Assembly: GCA_010015655.1 (NCBI GenBank)
Contig: ML976781.1
Coordinates: forward strand, 1 to 64,000
Direction of reading: 5' to 3'
Length of the DNA: 64,000 nt
From: Bimuria novae-zelandiae CBS 107.79
Lineage: Eukaryota > Ascomycota > Dothideomycetes > Pleosporales > Didymosphaeriaceae
Shown: positions 32,343 to 44,249 of the stretch, one piece after another
Position numbering within the stretch: the stretch's first letter is position 1
Layout of the letters: every line of letters begins with the position of its first letter
The notes under the pieces: model-generated
The model's database searches: none
Seen by the model: only the letters and a program-made list of their open reading frames with translations
What the model was told of the DNA's origin: nothing
Made by a program: the position numbers and the translations under genes

Positions 32343-35300
32343 ATGTCCTTGCCTCCCACGCCGCGATGGCCCGCTGAGGAGCCAGAAGTGCCCGAGATCA
32401 ATGGGAGCGATGACCTCGGCGAGCTTGTGAGGAAGCTCTCATTGTGCGTAAACCCATAGAGCTGCGCTGTGCTTGGTTAGGATGGAGGTCCGCTGACACA
32501 CGTGCTTGTAGCTACATCGTCCAGGCAATCACCCTTCCGCATAGCTTCGAAGAGCTCCGCACCACAGCTCCTGCCCGTGCACTTGCGCCCCTCGTTTCCT
32601 ATCTGAGCGACCAATGCCACCACCGCAACATAGTCCACGCTTTGCTGGCTCTGAAGGCCCATTTCACCACCCTAGAGGAAACGAGCGACGAGCCAGGCGT
32701 CAATGAAGCTCGAGGGTATGCCTGCGAGTATGTTGCGTGGCAATTCCTCACCAGCCTCACTGAGCGCGACACGATTGAGTTTCTCTTGTACGAAATTCAG
32801 CCGCCGCCTTCACCGAGCGACCGCAATTCGGACACAGAGCAGGAACAGGACAATGGTTCTGTACCTGTTAGCGAAAGTAGCGCACTCCTTGGCAGTAGAC
32901 GCACATCATCATACTTTGGGACCGACAGCGTGCACGCCGGCCCCATGGCTTCGTCCGCCCAGCCGGATAAATTTACTGCGCAATTCGAGAACCTGAGCGC
33001 GTTGGAAATTGCGGCGGTATCCAACAGCAAGAAGTTCCTCAAACAACGACCTGTACAGAAGATTATCAATGGTCTCTGGAGGGTATGACTGACTAACGTA
33101 GAGTATACAGCACTCGCTCACACGTTCTCCAGGGCGATATTGTTTTTTGGGATTCCCTCGGGGTCAATTCCATAAAAGAGCCCAAGCTCTATAACCCCCG
33201 AAAAGCGGATCCGTGTAAGTACATGCTGCCGTGAATAGGTTCAATAGCCGGTCATTCCGCAGGCCGCCATCCCCTCGTGTTGTCGCAGAGTATAAGATAC
33301 ATATACCGACTGCTTGAAGGTCGAGGTCGTGCTGGCGTGAGAACGCTGTACTATCTGCCTACACATTACATTTCCTGGGACAACACGTCCGGTGATGCGC
33401 CTACAGATGCCCCTCGGGCTGATATCTTCTCGCTCCTGCCATGCCTACCCGCTAGAGGCGACTCCAAGCTTTAAACGTGGCTGACAAAATTTGCCTACCT
33501 AGTCTGTCGGCTACGAGTGCCCCGATATCTGAAGATTTTTGAGACCTTGTACTTTGCCATCTTCCTAGGCCTCTACTACATTGTCCTCACCCATCGCTCT
33601 TTCTCCCGCGTAACACCAGCTGAGGTCTTGCTATACATTTGGATCGCAGGTTTTGCGTATGACGAGTTCGGGGAATTCAATGACGCGGGACAGCTGAGCT
33701 TCTATGCATCCGACTTCTGGTGGACATGGGACATCGTTGGTGTACTCCGTCATGCTATGCTGAGCACCGCTGACGTTCCAGACAGAGCATTGTCGTCGTT
33801 GGACTTATCTTCTGTGTCCTTCGTTAGTTCCAGTCTTTCTAAAACACGGCCTCTCGTTGCTTACCAGTGGCGCAGGTGTTGTCGGTCTCCACCTGCATGG
33901 AGACGCCTCTACCGATACTATCGATCTAGCTTATGACGTTCTAGGCTTGGAAGCTCTGTTCCTCGCCCCTCGAATCTTCTCTCTTCTGAGCCTGAATCCT
34001 TATTTTGGAACGTTGGTGAGTAACATGTCAGCCTGCCATGGAATGCTTCGGCATATTAATGGGCACCGCCTCGTCGTATTGGTTTCATCGTGACAGTACG
34101 TCCTCGCTGACTTGACGGAAAGATTCCTTGTCTTAAGGAGATGGTCAGTGTCCCATCCTGATGTTGTTTCGGACCGGCTCCGCTGACTCCCGCATGTTGC
34201 AGACCAAGGACTTTGTCAAATTTCTGTCTCTAGTAGTGATCTTGTATCTTGGTAAGATCACATAGACAGGACTATTAGGCATGCTGCTTACAATATGAAT
34301 TTGCAGGTTTCTTGACGACATTCGTGCTACTTGCAAGAGGAACTTACAAGCCCAGTGAAATGGTTGGTGGCAGCTAATCGAACAAACATTTGCCCGAGCT
34401 TACGGGGTCGCACAGAGCTGGATATTGATCAAAGTTTTCTTTGGATCCTCCTATCTGGGTTTCGTAAGTTCACTGACTGGTGGCTGAGTTTATTGGCTGA
34501 TCATCTTTCAGGACGTGGCGCAACAGATGTAGGGACACCCTAGCAGCTATGCAACACACATTGACACGCGTAGTTCTCCATACTTCGGGCCTCCTGTCAT
34601 GGTATATGCTCTGCCGTCTTGCAGATGTCTGCATTGCTAATCGGCATAATAGCTCATATTTGTGGCGCTAACAAATATTCTTCTCATCACATCACTGATC
34701 TCTCTGTTGTCCAACAGCTTAAGCAAGGTATGTCGGATAATTTCATCAATCTCCACGTTTCCGAGTGGCCAAATACACAGACCGCCTGACTTAAGCGCTG
34801 TCGAACGTGCGCGCTAATGGCGGAGCTTCGGGAAGCCACTCAGACGGCAGCACCGCCTCATCCAGCCGCAGTCAGCGACGATTTCCTATGACTTTTCCAA
34901 TGTCGCAATACTACACTAGCCGTTGCGCAGTCAGCCTGTGCTCTAGACGTGGCTAGTGTTGTACCGCTGCAGGATAAGAATTCTGGTATTATCAGCCGCC
35001 GCATTACCTATCTTGGCGTTATACAGGTGTCAAAATTTTTGTTTCGGCACTGTCGCGTCTGCTCACCGACCGCATCCCTGTGCATTCCATGTGGTCGGAA
35101 ACATCATTTCTTGGTCGTTGTTGGGCTTAATTTGCGCACAGACGAGCGGGACGCAGTGTGCTAACTTTTGCAGGTGCTCGAGCATGCTCGCGACGAATAT
35201 CTGTTTATGTAAGTCGATCTGCGACGTATTGTGACAGCAACACTGATCACAATCACTATAGTTATTCCGTGTATGTACTAGAAGCGTCTTCGTCAAATCG

Positions 35301-36067
35301 CTTAACATATTACCTACCTCCATTGGTAAGTGTTCACGCCCTAGACCGTTTCAGGCCCCTTGAAACGGGATTAAGCGCCGGCACCCACTAGCCAACATAG
35401 CCATCGTGCCGTAGTAACGCTCTTTGGTTCAAGCCGCTCACGGCAACCCTCTTGATTTGAGGTTCAGTCTTGTGGGGTTGAGGCGGTCAAAGGCCATGTT
35501 CAGTGGTGCAAGCCTTGAACTGCCGCTCAGGCAGAATCTCAATACCAGATTCTTCACGTCTCAACGCATAGGTCTTGCAGATTAACGATCTTTGTACAGT
35601 ATGGGGCTGACAAGGGCATGCAGAACCTCATCCCGCTTCTTTTGCGCCCCCTTCGTCTGGTCCTGCCATCGGAACGGCTAAGGAGCGCTCGTATCATCCT
35701 ACTGAAGGCGACTCATCTACCATTCGTGGGTGCGATATGGGTCTACGAAAAACTTTTCCATTCGCAAAGGCCCCTCTCTGGCATCTTGTCCATGAGTGGC
35801 CCTGAAATCACGATGAAGAAAGGGCTATTTCGGTCTTCTATCCAGCCAGCTCGATCATTAGCTGCAGGTCTTCGGGCTTCTAACGACGGAAATGGAAGTG
35901 CACCAGGCAAAACATCTGTACCCGACCGAATCCTGTCCAGACCTGGACAAGCTGACCCAGACCCGCAACTGCGAGTATTGGTCTCCAAGCTTACTATGCA
36001 GGTCGAGGAACTTACCTCACTGGTGTCACACCTGCAAGAGCAGCGCGAAGCAAGCATGGCCATATGA
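32343..36067 (+). CDS. YVC1: Vacuolar TRP-type calcium channel Yvc1
   Basis: Sixteen exons: 32343-32443, 32512-33082, 33133-33214, 33503-33735, 33786-33822, 33876-34015, 34123-34143, 34203-34251, 34307-34362, 34416-34463, 34512-34528, 34574-34601, 34653-34727, 35174-35208, 35262-35325, 35624-36067. They total 667 codons, that is 666 aa. Landmarks in order: FEELRTTAPARALAPLVSYL (about 45-65), WRGDIVFWDSLGVNSIKEPK, membrane segments from IFETLYFAIFLGLYYIVLTH, LFLAPRIFSLLSLNPYFGTL, FVKFLSLVVILYLGFLTTFV, then the pore region SWILIKVFFGSSYLGFDVAQ (about 431-450). LIFVALTNILLITSLISLLS and YSVYVLEASSSNRLTYYLPP follow, then a cytosolic tail with a short coiled coil. Family role: stretch- and calcium-activated release of vacuolar Ca2+. 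Three introns are long (288, 446, 298 nt); the first contains a 65-codon open stretch (33277-33474) that the family does not require. Confidence 0.92.
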
Positions 36068-36949
36068 TGGCCATCGCTTCCGTTTCTCCAGGCAGTGAGC
36101 AACTCTCACCCCCAAGCTTGACCTATTCAAGCCCGGCAAAAGGGAGGATATATCAGAATGATCTTTTGTTGTAAGGGATATGGAAAGTTCGTAACGAGCC
36201 GTTAATGTCTCCGTGGATGTCTCACATTTGAGCCATACAGCGCAAAGTACTATGCAATTTGCGTTGACATTCCTTTTTCCAGCTCCATTGGATCTTTATG
36301 GAATGTCAAGAAATGATAATCTCTGCGCTGCCCATCACTTGATCTGCCAACTGGTCCTGGACCACTGTAGACCCCAAACCGCAGGGATCGATGGTCATCG
36401 CGGCGACATTTTCGCTTTATGCCCGTCTGATTTGTGCTCGGCCCGCTTTGCGTTCCCGAGAGCTTGGATGTATTCACTCACGGCCTACACGCCACCGAGC
36501 TGCTAGGATAATGCTTGGCTGCTGAAGTCTAGCAAGGCCCCCCCTGCCGGTGCATCTCTCCACTGTACACTCTGGGCCCTAAGCAAGACACGGCCCCATG
36601 TGTGCACCGCACAGGATAGCGAGCAACATGCGCGGGGCGGCAAGCGCCTGCTCATGCCTGGTCTGGCACTGGTTTCGCGGCACCGCTCTTTTCAGATCAA
36701 TCTCCGAATCTGCCTCACGCTTCAATCCCCATTATCTGGGACCTGTTGCAAACGCACTGCCTCAGTACAAAGAAAACGTAGTCTCTATTTGAGGTTGCTA
36801 GGGCTGCACCTAGCCTGTTTTCCACATATATTCCGCACTCGTGCGCCCAGTGTCTCCACATCTAGAAGACTTCATCCACATCTCTACATCTTGTGCTGCT
36901 ACCTTCTTGCTGTTGCACACACACACATCTTTTACCATCCATATATACT
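36068..36949. other. Intergenic and upstream region of the C2H2 gene
   Basis: 882 bp. The last 130 bp before the ATG are rich in C/T and CACA repeats, common in fungal 5' leaders. An in-frame ATG at 36893 would add 19 residues to the C2H2 protein. No other gene is seen. Confidence 0.4.
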
Positions 36950-38262
36950 ATGGTCTTAATGCCAGTCTATTCATACTCTGCCTCCATGGATTCCCAAGAA
37001 CGATCAGGGCCTTTGTCGCCCTTTCAGCAAGCACCCAACTCTGCTCCTTTCCTACATTCACCTGCATACCCTTCGCCAGCTCAAAGCGACACGGATTCGT
37101 CGAGATACTCTGCAAATGGGTTAGGATTGTATCGATACTCTCAGCCCTTCCCTACTTCTGCAGATCGGATGATGTTCTCGCCCTCTCCACAACCCACCCA
37201 GGCTTGGAACGCCTCGTCTTCGATGGCTCCCGCACCCATCGTAAACCCATGGACCTCTGGAGCATATGACCACCCTGTGTGCCCCGATGGCAGGGCCAAT
37301 ATGCTCTGGCCTGAATACCAATGTTCCCATCGATCCTCTATTTCTTCACACCGAGAACTGTCGGTCTTCTCAGGGGATGGATCCGAGCATAGCTTTCCCT
37401 CTGTCAAACTCGAAGGAGGGGCCGAATGGGATGCAGAAAATGATCTTTCTCCTTTGGCTACCGTTGCACCGTCTCGGCTCACAAATACTATATCGTACGA
37501 TGGCGTCTATGGGTCTCCAAAGTCACAATACGAGAGCGACAGCACATCAGCTCCAGTCGGGAAGGTCGAGCTCACAAGCGACTTCTCACCCAACATGCGG
37601 CCCAGGTCGTCACACAGCGAAGGCAATGCCACCGGAACCCGCCGTCGGCATCAGCGTCGAACCAAAGTTCCGGTTGAGGAGGCCAAATTTAAATGCGACA
37701 TTTGCAATACGGGCTTCGTTCGCGCCTACAACAAAAAGACTCACATGGCGCGTCATAATCCGAACCGGGCCAAAGAACACTTTTGTGATTACGACTGCGA
37801 TATGAAGTTTGAGCGGAGAACGGACCTGGTCCGCCACATTAACAGCGTCCATTTGAAGCGCAGGGATTGGGACTGCGACCTGTGTGGCAAGAAATTCGCT
37901 CGTAGGGACACTCTCAATAGGTGAGGACTTCCCTTTTTTTTTTTTTTTTTTTTTTTTTACAATCTGAATCTCGCTGAACTAAGGGAAGGCATAGACACGA
38001 TTCTCAGGGCAACTGCCCTAAAAAAAATGAGGTAGACTACCCTACCTTGATCGCACGGAGCCACTCTATGCAATCGAGCCCGGGCAATCCGATGTCCTAC
38101 CTTCCTTCACCACAGCCGGAAGCGTATGCCGGCTTCCAACCTGCCGATGCCTCCCAGGGTCACTACACCCCGCGAGGGCAGCAGCTTGACGGGGGCGGTT
38201 TCGACGGGCGATTCACACAACTCCAGAACAGGGGTTTTGATGGTGCACCTCACGAGCTCTAG
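36950..38262 (+). CDS. C2H2 zinc-finger transcription factor, 390 aa
   Basis: Two exons, 36950-37920 and 38061-38262 (391 codons with stop). The first ~240 residues are Ser/Pro-rich and low in structure. Then RRRHQRRTKVP precedes three fingers. Finger 1 is CDICNTGFVRAYNKKTHMAR plus H (C-x2-C-x12-H-x3-H). Finger 2 is CDYDCDMKFERRTDLVRHIN followed by SVH, with three residues between its cysteines. Finger 3 is CDLCGKKFARRDTLNSH, where the first His is restored by splicing (donor GTGAGG at 37921) but no second His follows. The tail after the intron is Gly/Gln/Pro-rich and ends RGFDGAPHEL. Likely a DNA-binding regulator; the specific orthologue is not recognised. Without the splice the frame ends at TGA right after DTLNR. 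Confidence 0.82.
37934..37958. repeat. Run of 25 T inside the C2H2 gene intron
   Basis: Uninterrupted poly-T starting 13 bases after the donor GTGAGG. Its length may vary between isolates or be a sequencing artefact. It could also act as a polypyrimidine stretch in the pre-mRNA. Confidence 0.9.
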
Positions 38263-41200
38263 GCTGCAGCTCAGGTCGGCGATGTTTGTTTAGATTCTCT
38301 TGCTTCAGGCGTTCTAGTAGGGCTAGGGGAAACAGTCCAGGGTGGGTACAGGAAATTACAGCTGGGTGGTTTTGCAGTCAGCAAGCATGCGCGGCGTCGC
38401 AGGTACACAGGAATAGTCTGCATGGAGCCACCTGGCTATATCGGCATGATAGTAATGCAGCAATGTCTTCTCTCTTCACATACTCGGAGTATATCTCTGC
38501 CGTGAACCCTGATGCTGACGACGGGGGACAGCGTGGGTGATGTGCAAACGAACGGCTCTGGCGCAACGGTCGGGCTAGGGTAGGCGAGGATAGCCTATGT
38601 CATCCATCGAGACACTGGACACGGGGAGGCACTCGCCATGCATAACGTCTTTCTGTTGCAAGCGCGCGTACGGATGTCAGCCGTCAGCCCCAGCGTACGC
38701 GACCCGCCCCGAGCAAGGGTCGCGGACCACCTTCTGTCTAAGCAGATTGCTGCAGATGCGCGATGTTGCTCCAGCGCATAGAGCAGCCAGTAGGAAGCGG
38801 CGAGACCGGGGCGCTGGCGCTTATGCAATGCACGTCCTGCACGGCACAGCAGCCTTCGCCACCAGCCCCGTCGCGAGTTATTAGACGCAGCATCATGCTT
38901 TGCTGGCTATATTGCCTCTCCGTTTTAGCAACCCCGCTGCAGCGCGGCGGCGGGGCGGCTGTTGCAAGCAAACGGTCATGTCGCGCGTGCTGCAGACCGA
39001 CCGATCTCTGAGACGAAACACACGCACTCAGACACTGACACATGCGAGCACCAGGACCGATCTGCGGCAGTTGTGCACACCATCACAGCCCAGCCCGCCA
39101 TCTTCCCAGCCCGCCATCTTACAATGCTGTTAAGCTTCAGCACGCTCCGCGGAGGCTTAGGGCTGCTCGCTTGCGGAGGCGATCATGGCAGCAGCGCTTC
39201 GGCCTCCCGAACCATGCACAAGCACACTCCACTGCGACCGCTGAAGCACCAGCCCTCCTCCGCGACGAGTGTCCTTTGTCTAGCCCGTATCGGGCACGGG
39301 CCGTCGACCGACCATCAATGCTGCCTAACCCACCGTCGCGGGACCCCCTTTTGCTGTTTTGGCTGCCCTCCAGCAGAGACAGGTCGTCTCATAGGTGGCA
39401 TTCACCGGCTGCCGTCATTGTCACTTGCCCATCTTGCCGTTCCGCTTGTCCACGGGCACCGTCGCGTGGAACTCGGGCTGCTAGATGTCCTGAAGCCGCG
39501 CGAAAGCACATGACTGGACGGCTATGCGGGCTGCTCGATTTCATTGTCGCATTGGCGGACCGTCCCTCATCTCCTTATCGGCAACGGTTTGTGGCATAGT
39601 GCTTGAAAAAAAAAAAGAGCAGCCATCACACGCTGGCGAGGCGACAGAGGAACCAAGACATGCCCCACCTGCTATCGCTTCTCGGTCTTCACTCTCGCGG
39701 TTCGAAATTGACCCCACCTCCCGCCCGCTGTATCACGGAGGCTACACAGCAGGGCGCATGCTCACCTTGAACCCCGCTCGGGTACCTCTCCCTTATTGGG
39801 CAGTTACTGCTGCTTTTGCACATCCCTCGCTGCTGTTACTAGTAACTGTTACGTGCCTATTACTCGCACTGGGCTTCTATCCGCCGCATGGCCCGACATA
39901 CACTGCGTATGACTGTCAGCTTCTCTCTCTGCGAGCCAGTACCGTTGATTTTTGGAATTAAAATTGCTCCGTGCCCGACTCAGGTCACGGCATTTTCTAG
40001 GCTGCATGCGCGCAAGGTACAGTGGCCATTCTACCAGGAGCTCGGGCTTCGCGCACGCCCGTCCAGTCAACGTTGCTGCACTGACCTGCAGTGCGACACT
40101 TCCACCCAATGCTCCTGGCTCGGTCGGGTATTTGACTCGCCTGGTGCGATACATCGTCGTCGCGTCGTGTCGTGTCGTCGAGACTGAAATTGACATTCAG
40201 AGCAAGGATAGGCGATGATGCATGATGCCACCCCTTCCGTGAGCTCACTGGCGATGGCGACGCCGAGCCAATTTACCTCTAAGACGCCTCAGATCAACAC
40301 CTGTCTTGGGATCGGACATCTTTCTAGCAAGATGACGCAGAAATGTTTTACTCTCAAACTGCCAATTGAACAGATCACCGAACAGGGCAGAGCAGCGCCG
40401 TGTGCACGCTTGAAGGATCGTGACTGTCTGGAACGAATGCAGGGACGAGCTCACCAGCACGTGGAGCCGGGACCCCGCTCTGCCTGCTTCTTGCGGTCGC
40501 CTGAGGCAGTTCACATCTTGAGTTCGCACGCGAGCGCCGCGACAGTAGGGCTGCTTCGTGACTACGGCGCGTTTGGGGTTTTACAAACTGCCACATTGAC
40601 AACATGTTTTCGTACATCGGATCAGTACAGTCCCGATAACAGATGGGCCATGTGTATTCACATTCGCGTCCGGAGGCTGAATCGGACATCTAGTCAGACT
40701 AATGCAGCCTTGCCGTTTCAAAGCGACACGAGTCATGCCGACTGAACGAAGTGCGATGAAATACGACGTTGTGCCATTGCTGCAGTCTTCTCTATTGTTG
40801 GGTCGAGCTCTCATGGTCACCATATACATGCAACCCTACTGTGGTCCAGTTTCGTGGCGTCGGGCTTCCAGCAGACGCACCGAGGATCTCTGGAACACTG
40901 AACAATCTATCGCGCGGCTGCGTAACCGACCTCGCCAATCCTCTCGCAGACGCCTATCGCGATCGGATCGTTTCCCCGAGCCAGGATATAAGCGCGTACG
41001 TGGCGCTTAGCGCGGCTGACGGCTAGACCCTTGGGCTTTTGCGCGTGAAACCGCGCGCGTGGCGTCAGCGTGCGCAAGCAATTACTGGGGATCCATTCTA
41101 GCGCGTGGGCTACACCACTTTAAAGTAACGTCAGCCCAGCAGCTTCCAAAGCCCTTTTGGCTGCATATGAAGAGGTCAGTTGATAAAAAAGCTTTGCATG

Positions 41201-41640
41201 GTATGTATTTAGTGTACTGCCTGTGTTGCTCTGCACTGCGTACGACTTCCCGTGTCAGTCGCCCTTTCGGGCCGCACGGACGCACTCGGATAGCTGTGGA
41301 AACTTGTGGAGCGCGACCCAGTCTGTCCGATGGATAGTCAGCACCACTGTGTGAGTTGGCAGCGGGAGGATTCTTCTAGCGTACGTCTTTCGTCAATCCT
41401 CCAACGTGAACCCTCATGCAGCACATACAGATATGGGGTTAGGTTATGCAGGGCAGAGGGACCCCACACGAATCGACTTGTTTCGACGCCTCAGCGCTTA
41501 GATGGCGCCTCGTTTCCACCTCAACACCATAATTCATCGGCGCCACCTTTTGCTATTTTCCAGTTGGCTAATTTACACATTTCTTTTCTGCGGAGGCGAC
41601 GCGATCTTTGTTCGTGACCGCAAAATCTCCCCCAGGTAAA
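38263..41640. other. 3.4 kb GC-normal stretch with no convincing gene
   Basis: Many overlapping frames of 80-185 codons occur on both strands (for example 38962-39513, 39042-39599, 40215-40745). They overlap one another in different frames, have unbiased composition, contain no recognised motif and lack good splice signals. A short GTCGTCGCGTCGTGTCGTGT simple repeat sits at 40157-40180. I see no transposon ends. It may hold 3' and 5' untranslated sequence, a non-coding transcript or decayed genes. Confidence 0.4.
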
Positions 41641-41658
41641 CCTCCACTGACTCGTTGA

Positions 41659-42020
41659 CGCGCCACCGAGACAAGCGCGCTTGCGCTGCTGATCAAGCTG
41701 CGGCCACCGAAACCTGCTCCGTTCAATAAAGAAGACGGGTCGCAAAACTCCTCGGTATCGGCACAAGAAATAGAGCGAAGCGACCTTGTCGTGGCGAAAT
41801 TTGGTCAGCTTCCACAGGACCGGCATAGCGTTCGCGTCGACATATTCGGCTTTGACGATATGCCGCCTTACAAACATCAGTCAAAGGTGCAATCAAGCTA
41901 ACAGTTCAAGTAATTCGGTGCCTTGCTTACAGAGAACTCGTTCCAAAAGGCCAAACATCCGAACCCCTCCAAAAGTTGTGGTGCCCTCGAAGAAGCTTGG
42001 ACGTTACTTGGTCCATCAAG
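41659..42020 (+). CDS. Possible coding fragment beside the miniature hAT element
   Basis: An open stretch 41659-41886 reads LALLIKLRPPKPAPFNKEDG, then SDLVVAKFGQLPQDRHSVRV and DIFGFDDMPPYKHQSK. It meets a possible intron (GTGCAATC...TTGCTTACAG, 41887-41932) and continues RTRSKRPNIRTPPKVVVPSK and KLGRYLVHQ. A GTTAGT donor-like site follows at 42021, immediately before the miniature hAT insertion. Residue use is protein-like, but no start codon or family was recognised. It may be an internal part of a larger or decayed gene. Confidence 0.3.
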
Positions 42021-42032
42021 GTTAGTGAGGAG

Positions 42033-42585
42033 TAGGGATGCCGCGTACCGTTACCGATTACGGTATTACGGTAATTACGGTACAGAAATTGATGGCTTGT
42101 AATGCCAAGGCGGGTAATTGCTGCCAGGAAAATAACTTCAACGGGAGTAGCTAAACGTACCTAGAGCGAGTATGGATTTCTCTATAATAAAGTACGTAAT
42201 CATCTCGTTAATGCCTGGGTTAAAAAGCTAGTGTTTTGTTATTATAACCTGCGTATTCGCAACTTAATTACGGCTAAGGATGCCTAGTTTTTCGACCTGT
42301 CAGAAGTGCCCGAACAAGTTGACGCCGACGAGCATGAAGATGATGGCCAATTGCTCGATTACCCGGCCGAACAAGTACATAAAGAGCGTCCCAAAGATCT
42401 AGAAGATACCCAGCATACATAGATTCAACTGCATCTGGTTCTATATGTGATAATTAGACCGAGAAAGGCACTAATTGGCTCGATTCACCGTGCCAAGATT
42501 GTACCAAAATACTAGTAATTACCGTAATTACGACATTAGTGTAATACCGGGATGACTCGAAAATTACGGTAATCCAACATCCCTA
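42033..42585 (+). mobile_element. Non-autonomous hAT-type element, 553 bp
   Basis: Inverted termini TAGGGATG (42033; inverted to 42585) are flanked by a perfect 8-bp duplication GTGAGGAG at 42025-42032 and 42586-42593. Subterminal sequence is packed with TTACGGTAATTACGGTA-like motifs at both ends. The core keeps a plus-strand remnant of the C-terminus of a hAT transposase (LVFCYYNLRIRNLITAKDA, stop, FFDLSEVPEQVDADEHEDDG). It is therefore an internally deleted derivative rather than unrelated DNA. It is not RIP-degraded in the way the large elements are. Confidence 0.9.
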
Positions 42586-42593
42586 GTGAGGAG

Positions 42594-44249
42594 GCATCGT
42601 TTTGATCGCACGGATAGAATAGAGTGTTGGGGATAGGTCGCAGTCAGACGACATTGCCGTATAGCATGCAAGGCTAAAGTCTCTAACACCATACAACTAC
42701 TTGAGCCTGTACTGTGGCGCTCAGAACCTACACACTAAACCGTTCTACTTGATTTGTATCGGGCCACTCGATACCGCTGAACTGTGGCAAAGGTTGTATG
42801 GCCACACCGCTGTCTCCGACCGATGATCTTCTCTCTCACCATCTGTACCCATCCGACGCAAACAACCAAGACATGGCACGATGTCCAGAGAACCCTCGAT
42901 TGGCCCATATACCACCTTGACATCGACTGGTGCGCTGCGTTTCCTTAGGACGTCATAACGACCGTCAGGACGCCACTTTTTCGGTACATGACCGCTCAGT
43001 AATGTACGTTCCATGCAACAAGGCGTCAGCTAATGTTAACTTCCATCAGGTGACGCGATATGAAGTTTGCAATAACACCCATAGGTAACCAAAGCCCTGC
43101 CAAGCCACCGAGCACACATGCACGACAGACGCAGCTGGTTCTCCGTCACGTCAAGGTTCAATCGTGCATGGGCGGTTGGCCTTACCTTGGGAGTGTGGAG
43201 GCTGGCGACATGGGTGCCGGAGGAGCACCGAGCTAGTTGGCACGGGACTCCTACGAAGTGTGGAGACGACTCACTCGGGCGAGAGACAGGGTTCCGTATC
43301 GCGGCGCCCTGCGATGGTGATGCTGACAGTGGGTTGTTCCCCGAAGCTCTGCGTCTTGGATGGAAGGAGAAGGCGATGCGAGCGGATAGCTGCGAGGGTG
43401 TCGCTTTGTGCGCACCAGTTTCATCCAGCGACGGCGCTGCGGAAATCCTCCTCCTAGCTTGCCTGCCTCGCACGCTCCCAATCCGGCACGCATGAAGCCC
43501 ACCAGCGCAAATCCTCACGCAGAAAAATCTTACAGTGTTCATCAACTTCCAACATTTTAACCACCGCGAAATTCGTCGCATACCATGAGAAGGTTTCCAA
43601 GTGTACACTTCTCAAGCTGCGAGACGTCCAGATAACCTCCACGACCGCGCCGCATCTCTACATATATGCGCACGCCCGCGCCTGCGCTTCCCCGCAACCA
43701 CGATCCGCGATGCGGCGTAGCTACCCGTCCGTCTGCTGCGATCAAGGAACCGGGTTGCACTCTAGCTGCTACGATGCAGCATGGGTGTGTGCGGGCCGCG
43801 TGCGGAGAACGTGGTGGTTTACGCCCGGCTCAACGTCCGATGGCGGAATTGCGTCGGGCGACAAGGGCGTGTCACGAGGGCGGAATGTCACTGTGCGACA
43901 CGAAAGCTTGTGTGTGCAGGCAATGCGTTTATTAGGACGTCACGCGTGCGATTATGTATAAGGGGATTCATGAGAACAAAAGATAGGTGATGGCTATGAT
44001 GAGCTTTGATTGTTATGATAATTATGCGGCTAATTGTTTGCTATAGTGAAGAGTGTACAGCTTCTCGCGCAGAGAGCTTCGGCGTTCATTTCGTTAGACA
44101 TCAATTATGCACCCCCATCGTTATTTAGAATATTAACATGTTGAGAGTATAAACTCCTGTCCCACAAGCGCGATTGGGCCATGAAGGTCATTGAGAGCCG
44201 CCAGAGTAGACTTGTTCGCCGCTTTCGGTGGGACTGGCGCTCTCTCGCC
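42594..44249. other. Gene-free interval between the miniature element and the PI31 gene
   Basis: 1.65 kb of normal composition. Frames up to 190 codons (minus 43036-43608) overlap others on the opposite strand and show no motif. The right part includes the 3' flank of the PI31 gene. Confidence 0.4.

Noticed and set aside
33277..33474. An extra YVC1 exon in this open stretch
   Set aside because: Including it forces a TAA before the conserved RLRVPRY block, whereas skipping it gives the family sequence and a total length of whole codons.
38962..39599. Two overlapping plus frames of 183 and 185 codons
   Set aside because: They overlap each other in different frames, have biased Ser/Pro/Arg/His composition with no domain, and lack splice or start context. 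GC-rich sequence gives such frames by chance.
42033..42585. Direct relationship between the miniature element and the 3-kb hAT element at 27.1-30.1 kb
   Set aside because: Both make 8-bp duplications, but their termini (TAGGGATG against CAGAGCTGGCAA) and subterminal motifs differ, so the parent of the miniature element must be another hAT family.
43036..43608. A 190-codon minus frame right of the miniature hAT element
   Set aside because: No motif, equally long frames on the other strand, and residue use like random translation of GC-normal DNA.
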